Source: Georgenia satyanarayanai (GTDB lineage Bacteria > Actinomycetota > Actinomycetes > Actinomycetales > Actinomycetaceae). From it: a DNA stretch of 64,000 nt. Shown piece by piece: positions 9,039 to 16,718 of the stretch. Within the stretch, counting starts at the first letter, position 1; every line of letters starts with the position of its first letter. The DNA lies in assembly GCF_023715365.1 (NCBI RefSeq), contig NZ_JAMBNZ010000001.1, positions 431,569 to 495,568 of the forward strand, read 5' to 3'. The position numbers were made by a program, and so were the translations under genes. The notes beneath the pieces are model-generated. The model made no database searches. It saw only the letters and a list, made by a program, of their open reading frames with translations, and was not told the origin of the DNA.

Positions 9039-9209
9039 CTACTTGGTCCTCTTCGTTGTCGGCTGCGGGTTCTGACGCGCCGTCGAGCTTGCTTGTGTCT
9101 TGTTCCCCGTGACGTAGCGCCCGGTGAGCGCACTTCGTCGAACGCCGGTCACCCGGTACGTTCCCCCGCCGAGACTCTGAAACGAGCCACTCTTGCTGCT
9201 TTTGGTCAC
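9039..9209 (-). CDS. Small basic protein downstream of the SIR2-domain gene
   Basis: A 56-residue protein starting at GTG with an excellent ribosome site (AGGAGG five bases upstream). It lies 32 bases downstream of, and on the same strand as, the SIR2-domain gene. The sequence begins VTKSSKSGSFQS, has a core with GGGTYRVTGV and SALTGRYVT, and ends in a Thr/Lys/Arg/Gln-rich tail. The TGRYVT-type core resembles short conserved actinobacterial proteins of unknown function that I recall near toxin or defence genes; this is memory, not a search. Coupling suggests a partner, antitoxin or regulator of the SIR2 protein. Confidence 0.65.
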   Translation of the reverse strand: MTKSSKSGSFQSLGGGTYRVTGVRRSALTGRYVTGNKTQASSTARQNPQPTTKRTK

Positions 9210-9241
9210 GATGCCCTCCTGAGTCGAGTGTAGTTCCTGAT

Positions 9242-10627
9242 CTACTTCGGTACGGCGTCACCGAGCCGCGTGCTCCAGTCATCGGCGATGCCCGACAATG
9301 CGTCTCGCCACATGAGCGCCGACGCTTCGTAGGCACGCGCGGCTTCCGGCAGGCCAACGCTCAGCACCGCTGTCACGAAGCTAGCCCATGGTGCGATACG
9401 GACGGGGATCGCCAACGCCAAGACCGACTTCCATCGCACGGTTGAGCCATCGTCGGTGTCCTTGAAAAGGACCGACTCCGAGCCGAGCGCTCTGCCGGCG
9501 ACCCAACGGCTGTCATGACCAGTCTCGACCATCCGCAGGTCCGTCACGCTTCGGTAGTACCGATCCTGAGTCGCCCACCGCGCGAGGTTCCCTGCCCCGT
9601 CTGCGAGCCAGAGTGTGAGATTGAGTCGTTCGGTACCCAGTGAACTTCGCAAGGTCTCTGCATCGGATGCCAGCTGATCCGAGTAGATCTGCTGGAGTTC
9701 CGCGAAGCGCTCCGCGTGCTCGTCCCACACGCGAAGCGCCCGATCTTGTGGAGCGACGTAGGCGGCGGAGCTGACGTCGCGCAGTTCCCGGATGATCTGG
9801 GCAGCGTCGGAGTGGTCCTGAAGAAGTACTGCTCGCATCCCGATCGCGTCCCACTGATCGGCGAGCGCCTGCTGCACGGCCGAAAACTCCTCCCTCGCCA
9901 GGTCGAAGCCTTGGCGGGCAAGGAGAACGACAGCGGCATGGTCCGCCGGTCGGTCTGCCAGCACGGTGTGTAACCACTGACGAAGGTCAGGATCACGATA
10001 AGACGTACCGGCGATGATTAGCGCTCCTCTCGACATCGCTCTCCGCAAGTAGGCCAGTTGCCACGACTCCGCCTCGCTCAGCAGATCGGTGAAGTCCTTG
10101 AGAGTCAGTACGACATCCCGCACCTGGTCGAGAGCGATGACGCCGTGCAGGTGGTGAACCTCGTGCCCAACACCAGCAAGCGCCTCACCGGTGACGGACA
10201 GGGCGGGAAACCCCTCGCCTTCGATGGCGTGCTCGAGAAGAGTGTCGAAGTTGAGCGTGACGAGCTGGGTATCCTCACTCTCGCCGGTGAGGAGGTGACC
10301 GACCGCCGCAAGATGGAGCGGCGACGCGTCCAAGTCCTGGACCCCCTCATACAGCGACGCCCGCAGGATCTGCTCCCAACGTCCTCCCGCAGCCGCTCGC
10401 GCAGCCTCCGCCACGAGGAGTGGGTCCTGCCGAGAGACGAGGAGCTCAGCGGCGTCGAGGGTCTCCACCGAACCACTTCGGATCAGCAGTCGAGCAGCAA
10501 ACTCGTCCCACCCTGGAAGGCCCGACGTCGTCGACGCTCCGGCACCGAGGAGCAGAGTCGTGTGCTTCTCGGTGCCGGAGTCAATGAACTGCGACATCAT
10601 CTGGGCACTGAGATCCGGGGCACTCAC
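9242..10627 (-). CDS. SIR2-domain protein with C-terminal GAF-like domain
   Basis: A 461-residue soluble protein. Residues 22-290 form a SIR2-type NAD-binding domain: LLLGAGAS (26-33), GLPGW, TLNFDTLLEHA (124-134, with the catalytic-region Asn126 and Asp128), His161 in HHLHG, and AGTSYRDPDLRQ (206-217). A coiled linker (about 300-330) leads to a domain of about 100 residues with WLADGAGNLARWATQDRYYRS, VAGRALGSESVLFKD and VLALAIPVR. It ends FVTAVLSVGLPEA, which looks like a GAF sensor fold. SIR2 domains in bacterial immunity (ThsA, DSR, SIR2-Ago) act as NADases, which is my leading guess here. The GTG start at 10627 is uncertain; ATG 10600 is an alternative. Base composition is less GC-rich than its neighbours by eye. 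Confidence 0.75.
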   Translation of the reverse strand: MSAPDLSAQMMSQFIDSGTEKHTTLLLGAGASTTSGLPGWDEFAARLLIRSGSVETLDAAELLVSRQDPLLVAEAARAAAGGRWEQILRASLYEGVQDLDASPLHLAAVGHLLTGESEDTQLVTLNFDTLLEHAIEGEGFPALSVTGEALAGVGHEVHHLHGVIALDQVRDVVLTLKDFTDLLSEAESWQLAYLRRAMSRGALIIAGTSYRDPDLRQWLHTVLADRPADHAAVVLLARQGFDLAREEFSAVQQALADQWDAIGMRAVLLQDHSDAAQIIRELRDVSSAAYVAPQDRALRVWDEHAERFAELQQIYSDQLASDAETLRSSLGTERLNLTLWLADGAGNLARWATQDRYYRSVTDLRMVETGHDSRWVAGRALGSESVLFKDTDDGSTVRWKSVLALAIPVRIAPWASFVTAVLSVGLPEAARAYEASALMWRDALSGIADDWSTRLGDAVPK

Positions 10628-10721
10628 GTGGGCATCGTTGCACCTCTTACCGACACGGGGCAGCGAACGTGCGAGGTGGCGCGTCCGGAGTTCGCGGGCA
10701 GTGCGTTCGACTCGAGCGCCC

Positions 10722-11442
10722 TCACAACCAGTCGTGCTCCCGCGCGTAGCGAGCGGCCTCGTGGCGCGTGCCGGTCTGGGCCTTCTGCATCGCGTTCGAG
10801 AGGTAGTTCCGCACCGTTCCCTGCGCCAGGTGCAGCTGGTTCGCGATCTCGGCGACCGAGCACCCCTCTCCCGTCACGCGCAAGACCTCCACCTCACGAT
10901 CGGTCAGTGGACTGTCGCTGATCACCGCGGCGGCCGACACGTCGGGGTCGATCCAGCGCCGCCCCTCGTGCAGCGCCGTGATGACGCCGGCGATGTGCGC
11001 CGGATCGGCCGACTTGCTGACGAGGCCCTGGACGCCGAGCTTGAGCGCACTGCGAAGCACGCCGGGTCGTGCGTGCCGGGTGAGCATGAGCACCACCTGC
11101 TCGGGAAGCCTGCGCCGCACCTCCCCCACCGTCCCGAGGCCGTCGAGCCCCGGCATCTCGAGATCGATGACGAGGACGTCGGGACGGTGCGCGAGGGTGG
11201 CTGCCACGGCGTCCCGCCCGTCCACCGCCTCAGCGAGCACCGCGATGTCGCCCTCGAGCGGGAGCAGCGCGGCGAGCGCCTCGCACGGTCTGTGCCTGCC
11301 GCACGACGAGCAGCGGCCCGACGGCGACGAACATCGGGATGAACAAGGTGAGGTTGAGCCCCCGGAAGTGCCGCTGCGACGCCGGTCCGGCGCCGCGCGC
11401 CGGCGGGCGCGGTCGGCGCGTTGTCGAAGCTGGTGGGTTCAT
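10722..11442 (-). pseudogene. Broken LuxR-type response regulator fused to a membrane-protein start
   Basis: The C-terminal part is a NarL/LuxR response regulator: DVLVIDLEMPGLDGLG with the phospho-acceptor Asp, the output-face lysine in GLVSKSADPAH, and the HTH from SPLTDREVEVLRV to AQGTVRNYLSNAM. In frame it can be followed back to EALAALLPLEGD, but the first strand with the acidic pair is missing. Upstream, in a different frame, an ATG at 11442 opens a Pro/Arg-rich start followed by a hydrophobic segment (LNLTLFIPMFVAVGPLLVV), which looks like another protein. The frames meet near 11280-11290, consistent with a deletion joining two genes. No histidine kinase is adjacent. Confidence 0.65.
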
Positions 11443-11512
11443 GGACCGCCCACGGACGGGGACGGGGCTCCCCCGGCGACGGTTTTCGGGTGACCGACGG
11501 ACCCCGGCCAGC

Positions 11513-11713
11513 ATCTACGCCACGATCATCATGCTCGACGACCGGCAGCAGAAGTACCTCGTCCGGTTCACCGGGCAGCAGCAGCAGCTCTTCTGCCCCG
11601 AGGACGTCATCATCCCGTGGTCGACCGGAGGCCCCGCGGCGACCGAACCGACGAGCGACAACGGAGCGGACGCGGGCCAGGTGAGATGCGCGAAGCCCAA
11701 CCGGCAGACGCCT
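11513..11713 (+). pseudogene. Codon-biased gene fragment, function unknown
   Basis: A plus-strand stretch with very regular GC third positions reads IYATIIMLDDRQQKYLVRF, then TGQQQQLFCPEDVIIP and a Ser/Thr/Asp-rich tail, and loses coding character where the GH84 gene ends. An ATG at 11531 or 11441 could start it, but neither has a clear ribosome site, and the frame runs on without a stop into antisense of the next gene. It is probably the tail of a lost gene or a small unrecognised protein. It sits on the other side of the broken regulator junction, so this area has been rearranged. Confidence 0.3.
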
Positions 11714-14700
11714 AGCCGAGCAGGTGGCGGCGTCGCACGAGGGCCGCACCGGCCGCGAGGAGCACGAGACCCGCCAGCCCGGCCAGTGCCACACCGGACG
11801 CACCGGTGCTCGGCAGTCCGCCTCCCCCGCCGGGCGCGGTGGGCGACGGCGGTGCCGGCGTCGTCGGTTCCGGACCGGAATCCGTGGGCGACGGCGTCGA
11901 GCCGGGATCCGTGGGTGACGGCGTGGGCGTCGGCTCCTCGGCCTCACCCTCGACGAGCCACAGCATCGCCGCGTCGAAGATCGCCTGCCCCTCCTCGGTG
12001 AGCACCGCCGTCGCGTCGTCGACGTAGGGCAGGCCGAGGCGGCGGGCCGGGGCGTCGAGGTCGACCATCGCGTCGCCCTCATCGTAAGCGAAGAGCACCG
12101 CGAGCTCGGGCTGCTCCGGCACGGTGGCGACCACGGTCGCCCCAGCACCCGGCGTCCCGAAGCCGGTGACGCCCTCGCGGGAGTAGATCCGCACCACACC
12201 GTCCGTCCCCGCGGCGACCGGGTGCTTGGGCGCGACGACGTCGACGTCGAAGGTCCGGAACTGCAGGTTCGGGTCGGCGGCCATGCCCATGTCGTCGTAG
12301 ACGAAGTGCTCGTACACGCCCACGGGCACCGGCACGTCGCGGAACTTCGTCGCGACGTCACCGGAGGACACCGACTCGCTGACGACGACGGCGGCCACGC
12401 CGTCTGCGTCCTGCGTCGTCACCTCCGGCGCGAGAACCGTCTCCACCGGGTAGCCGAGGAACTCGATCCGAGCGCGCGTCGCGACGTCGCCGGCGACGTC
12501 CGCCGTCGCCATCCCCTCGGGCGGGCCGACGACGAGGAGCACCGGCTCCGGGTCGCCCACCGTCACGCGCACGGTGCCGGACTCGACGGCGGTGCCGACG
12601 TCGTCGTGGGCGACGGCGTACAGGCTCGGCATGCCCTCGGGCACGTCGTGCCAAGTCACCCCGTAGGGCGCGGTCGTGTCCGTGCCCACGAGCTCGGTGC
12701 CGGCGTAGAAGCGGACCTCGGCGATCTCCACGTCCCCGGAACGAACCTCGGCCGCGATCGTGATGTCGTCCCCGACGTCGTACTCGGCACCCGCCTCGGG
12801 CGCGGTGACCGTCACCAGCCGGCTCGCGCCACGGAGCCAGGTGAGGAAGGCGTCCATGATGCCGCCGGACACCTCGACGTCCTGGTCCCCTGCCCGTGCG
12901 GCGGCCTCCTCCAGGAGCCGGCGCTGCTCCCAGGCGGCCGTCTCGTCGTCGGCGAGGTCGGCGAGCAGCGAGCGCACGCCGGCGGCGCCGGCCTCGCCGT
13001 AGGCGCCGACCTTCTCCACCCAGGGCTCGACCTCCGCGACGAGCGCCTCGTCCAGCCCGGCCTCCGGCACGCCGGCCATCGCCTCGAGGTAGGCGACGAG
13101 CGGCTCGGCGGCGCCGTCCACGCCCGAGCCCGACTCCCACGCCGTCTCGAAGTCCTCGATCAGCCCGGTGAGCACCGGGTTGGCCGGGTGCCCGATGTCC
13201 GAGCCGTAGCTGTTCTGGGCGAAGACCCGCAGCGCGTCGGCCGCCGGTCCGCCGACGAGCTCGAGCGCGGCGTCCCAGGAAGCTCCCGGCTCGTAGGAGC
13301 TCGGGTTCCACAGGTAGTCGTGGACCGTGGCGAGCGGGACCTGCGACGCACGGGCCTGGTTCATCGGGTTGGCGGAGAAGCCGACGACTCCGTGCTCGGC
13401 GAGGTCGGCGTCGCGCCCGATGAGCGGGCCCATGAACAGCCGCGCCGGCGCGAAGTCGTTGACCGGGTAGTTGTCCCAGACCGCCAGCTGGTGCTGCCAC
13501 AGCGCCGTGGCGGCGTCGGCGTCCTCGGCGGTGATGGTGTCGGCCACGACCGCCGGGCCGGTCCAGTAGACGACGACGTCCTCGGGCGCCTCGGCGGCGA
13601 AGACGTCGGTGTACTCGGTCTGCTCCGTGCCGGAGTACTGCGTGGGCACGGTGAGGAGCTCGAGCGGCTCCGGCTGCTGCTCGACGAACTCAGTGAGCAC
13701 CGTCTCGAGGAGATGGGCCTGGGCGGCCGCGGCTGGGCTCGCGGAGTGGCCGTAGGCCTCGACGTCCGCGGCGCAGTCGAGCTCGAGGTCGATGTCGTCG
13801 AAGAAGATCCCGAACTGCTGGACGCCGATGCCGGCCATCGCGTCGAGCTTGTCGAGGAGCGCGGCGACGTCGTCGGCGTCGGAGTAGCAGATGTCGTTGC
13901 CCGGGGAGACCGTGAAGACGAAATCGACGAGCGTGGCGTCGGCCGCGTCGACGAGCTCGGTGATGCGCGCGAGCTCCTCGGCCGGGTAGGGCTCACGCCA
14001 CTGCGCGAGGTGGTACGGGTCGTCCTTGGGCGCGTAGACGTAGCTGTTGCCCTTGACCTGGCTGACGAAGTCGATGACCTCGAGCCGGTCGGCATGGGAC
14101 CACGGCTTGCCGTAGAAGCCCTCGATGACGCCACGGAGCGGCAGCTCGGGCCAGTCCCTCACGGTGCCGGTGGCCAGGCTGGCGCCGTCGTCGTCAATGG
14201 TCGCGAGCTGGGCGAGGGTGCGCAGCCCGTAGAGCGCGCCCCGGGCGTCATTGCCGACGACGACGGCGGCGTCCACGCCCTCGAAGTGACCGACCGCCGT
14301 GGCGTACCCCTCGGCAGCGTCCTCCGGCGCCGGGGTGATACCGAAGCCCTCGAGCACCGGGGCGGGGACCGCGCTGACGTCGTCGGTGACCACGAGCGCG
14401 AGCTCCGCGTCGGGCGTCTCGTCCTGCGCGACCTCCTCGATCTCCTCGACGCCGAGGTTCGTGAGCAGCTCGCGCGCCTCCCGCACGACTCGCTCGTCGG
14501 TCCCCTCGACGACGGCGAGCGCCATGACGGCGGGCACCACGAGCTCGCCGCCGGTGAGCGTAAGCTCCCGCGGCTGCGGGAGCAGCCGGTCGGCGGGGTC
14601 GAGCCGGGCGGGATCGAGCTGCGCGGCGACCTGTGAGCCGGCCGGGGCTGGGGCGGCGGCCGGTGCGGACGCTCCCGCGACGCAGACGGCGGCGACGAGC

Positions 14701-14729
14701 AGGGCGGCGGCAGTGCCGGTGGCGCGCAT
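11712..14729 (-). CDS. Secreted, LPXTG-anchored GH84 beta-N-acetylglucosaminidase
   Basis: A 1005-residue cell-wall protein. After a signal peptide (to about residue 35) comes a GH20b-like N-terminal domain (about 45-190). The GH84 catalytic domain follows with RGVIEGFYGKPWSH (199-212) and the catalytic Asp pair in FFDDID (Asp311, Asp312); it cleaves terminal beta-GlcNAc. Later parts are a helical region, an Ig-like domain (VTVTAPEAGAEYDVGD onward) and a C-terminal flavodoxin-like domain of about 170 residues. A Pro/Thr-rich spacer leads to the sorting signal LPSTG (972-976), a hydrophobic segment and an RRRH tail. It probably degrades host or environmental glycans. GGGGGAA precedes the ATG. 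Confidence 0.88.
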   Translation of the reverse strand: MRATGTAAALLVAAVCVAGASAPAAAPAPAGSQVAAQLDPARLDPADRLLPQPRELTLTGGELVVPAVMALAVVEGTDERVVREARELLTNLGVEEIEEVAQDETPDAELALVVTDDVSAVPAPVLEGFGITPAPEDAAEGYATAVGHFEGVDAAVVVGNDARGALYGLRTLAQLATIDDDGASLATGTVRDWPELPLRGVIEGFYGKPWSHADRLEVIDFVSQVKGNSYVYAPKDDPYHLAQWREPYPAEELARITELVDAADATLVDFVFTVSPGNDICYSDADDVAALLDKLDAMAGIGVQQFGIFFDDIDLELDCAADVEAYGHSASPAAAAQAHLLETVLTEFVEQQPEPLELLTVPTQYSGTEQTEYTDVFAAEAPEDVVVYWTGPAVVADTITAEDADAATALWQHQLAVWDNYPVNDFAPARLFMGPLIGRDADLAEHGVVGFSANPMNQARASQVPLATVHDYLWNPSSYEPGASWDAALELVGGPAADALRVFAQNSYGSDIGHPANPVLTGLIEDFETAWESGSGVDGAAEPLVAYLEAMAGVPEAGLDEALVAEVEPWVEKVGAYGEAGAAGVRSLLADLADDETAAWEQRRLLEEAAARAGDQDVEVSGGIMDAFLTWLRGASRLVTVTAPEAGAEYDVGDDITIAAEVRSGDVEIAEVRFYAGTELVGTDTTAPYGVTWHDVPEGMPSLYAVAHDDVGTAVESGTVRVTVGDPEPVLLVVGPPEGMATADVAGDVATRARIEFLGYPVETVLAPEVTTQDADGVAAVVVSESVSSGDVATKFRDVPVPVGVYEHFVYDDMGMAADPNLQFRTFDVDVVAPKHPVAAGTDGVVRIYSREGVTGFGTPGAGATVVATVPEQPELAVLFAYDEGDAMVDLDAPARRLGLPYVDDATAVLTEEGQAIFDAAMLWLVEGEAEEPTPTPSPTDPGSTPSPTDSGPEPTTPAPPSPTAPGGGGGLPSTGASGVALAGLAGLVLLAAGAALVRRRHLLG

Positions 14730-14843
14730 TCGGTTCCCCCATGAACGAGTCGCAGAGGATTGCCACGGTATGGGGCGGGCCACCGTCCGGCAAGGGCACG
14801 TGGCCGCAGCGCCGTCGGCGCCGCGGCGGCGCACGTCCGAGGG

Positions 14844-15770
14844 TCACCCGAGCGAGATGACGACCTTGCCCCGGGCGCGACGGGTCTGCACCTTCGCGAG
14901 CGCCGCCAGGGCGTCGGTGAACGGGAAGACCCGTTCGATGGCGAGGATGAACTCACCCCGCGCGATCCGGTCCATGACGGCGAGCAGCTCCTCGCGCACG
15001 TCAGCGCCGTAGGCCAGCCCGCTCACCCTCACGCCGTGGGCCGGCGCCACCTGGTCGCCGGAGACGGTCACCACCGTCCCGCCCGCCTTGACCAGTCCCA
15101 TGCAGGGGGCGGTCGTCCGCGGCTGCACGGCCACCGCACCGTCCAGGCCCTCGGGACGCCACCGGCGCACCTGCTCGGTCCACTGCGGGTCGCGGTAGTC
15201 CACGGTCAGTGTCGCGCCGAGCGACCGCAGGTAGTCGTGGTTGGGCGTGGAGGCCGAGGCGGCCACCTCCCAACCTCGTTCGCGGGCCAGCTGCACCGCG
15301 AAGGTCCCCACCGCGCCTGAGGCACCGGCCACGAAGATCGCACCGCCGGGAGGAGTCGCCGGCAGCGCGTGCAGGGCTCGCAGCGCCGAGTTGCCGGCCA
15401 CCGGGATCGCCGCCGCGTCCTCGAAGCCCATGCCGTCGGGTACCGGGAGGATGAGGGAGTCGGCCCGCACGGCGGCGTACTCCGCCCACACCCCGCCCTT
15501 GGGCTGCATCATGCTGACGAAGGCGATCCGGTCGCCCACGCCGTACCCCGACGCGGCGAAGCCTGCCTCCTCCACCACCCCGGCCGCCTCGATGCCGATG
15601 GGGTAGGGCAGCACGAGCTGCCTCGGCAGGAAGGTGGAGTCGTGGATGCCGACCCCCACGGCCCTGATGCGGACCAGCAGCTCGTCCGCGTCGATGGTGG
15701 GCACCGGGACCTTGGCCGCGGTGAGGTCTCCCTGGGGGCTGGACACGACCAGTGCGTCCATCAACGGCAT
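14844..15770 (-). CDS. Zinc-free MDR-family NAD(P)H:quinone oxidoreductase-like protein
   Basis: A 308-residue medium-chain dehydrogenase/reductase. The N-terminal GroES-like half has LLVRIRAVGVGIHDSTFLP and LPYPIGIEAAGVVEE. The Rossmann half has PPGGAIFVAGASGAVGTFAVQLA, a typical nucleotide-binding AxGxxG motif. The zinc-ligand cysteines of alcohol dehydrogenases are absent, placing it with quinone oxidoreductases and enoyl reductases. The substrate is unknown. ATG 15770 is preferred over ATG 15761 because GGAGACGAGG lies just upstream. It is divergent from the DUF421 gene across 225 bases that hold the promoters of both. Confidence 0.8.
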   Translation of the reverse strand: MPLMDALVVSSPQGDLTAAKVPVPTIDADELLVRIRAVGVGIHDSTFLPRQLVLPYPIGIEAAGVVEEAGFAASGYGVGDRIAFVSMMQPKGGVWAEYAAVRADSLILPVPDGMGFEDAAAIPVAGNSALRALHALPATPPGGAIFVAGASGAVGTFAVQLARERGWEVAASASTPNHDYLRSLGATLTVDYRDPQWTEQVRRWRPEGLDGAVAVQPRTTAPCMGLVKAGGTVVTVSGDQVAPAHGVRVSGLAYGADVREELLAVMDRIARGEFILAIERVFPFTDALAALAKVQTRRARGKVVISLG

Positions 15771-15995
15771 GAAACCTCGTCTCCGAGGACGTCGTCCTCC
15801 CTGGTGCGGACCGTGGTCGACCGGTGGAGCGCGAGCGCTCCCGACGACCCGTGGCGTGATGCCGACCACCATGTCACGTCGTGGGGCTTCCTGGACGAGC
15901 GTCGGCGACTGTCCCTCGGTCCAGCGGCTCCCGGCGGTAGCGTGACCTCCCGGTGCGCGGCCGTGCGCTCCGACGTCGGCGCGGGAGGTACGGGG

Positions 15996-16555
15996 ATGAG
16001 CTGGCAGGAGCTGGTCGAAGGCTCGGCATCTCCCCTGCCGCCGCCGTCGCGGTCGTGGTCGCCACCGTGGTGCTCTACCTGGCCTTCATCGTGCTCACCC
16101 GCTCCCTCGGCCAGCGTGTCCTGGCGAGCCTGTCCGGGTTCGACGTGCTGGTCGTCATCGTCCTGGGCGCCGTGCTGGGCCGGGCCATCCTCGGCTACAG
16201 CCCCACCCTGAGCGCCGGGCTCATCGCCCTGGTGACCCTCCTGTCGCTCGAGGCAGTCGTCGGGACGCTGGCGTCCCGGCCGCGGTGGGAGCGGCTGGCC
16301 AACAACCGCCCGGTCCTCCTCATGGCCGGCAGCGAGATCCTGCACGACGAACTGCGGCGCACGCACGTCACCGAGTCCCAGCTACGGTCCCGGCTCCGCC
16401 AGGCCGGCGTCCGGACCGACGAGGAGGTCGCCGCGGTCATCCTCGAACCGACCGGCTCCATGAGCGTCCTACACCGGGGAGTGGCGATCATGCCGGCCAT
16501 GCTCGACGGCGTCCGCAGCGGCGAGCGGATGCCCGCGGAGCTCCTCGACACGTAG
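15996..16555 (+). CDS. DUF421 (YetF-like) membrane protein, apparent frameshift near 16022
   Basis: From about 16028 the frame reads ISPAAAVAVVVATVVLYLAFI, FDVLVVIVLGAVLGRAILGYSP, then NRPVLLMAGSEILHDELRRTHVT and EVAAVILEPTGSMSVLHRG. This is a clear DUF421 protein: membrane helices followed by a small cytoplasmic sheet domain. The only good start, ATG 15996 with GGGAGG upstream, opens MSWQELVEGS, the expected N-terminus, but in another frame. A one-base deletion around 16021-16024 would explain this and could be a sequencing error or a real mutation. In the downstream frame no start has a ribosome site. Confidence 0.7.
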
Positions 16556-16718
16556 GACGACAGACCGGCCGACACCGCGGACGGGGAGGCACCGCCCGGG
16601 CACGGGCCTCGGCCGGCTGCCACCGGCTACGGTCGCGCCGTGCTGCGGCCGGGTGTAGGGATTGAGGGTGCCGCGAACCCGGGCACGGACCACAGCAGCT
16701 CGGACGGCCGGAGGATCC

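Noticed and set aside
12222..14636. An 804-residue plus-strand frame opposite the GH84 gene
   Set aside because: It is composed almost only of Arg, Gly, Val, Asp and His and mirrors the opposite strand. GH84 motifs on the minus strand are unambiguous.
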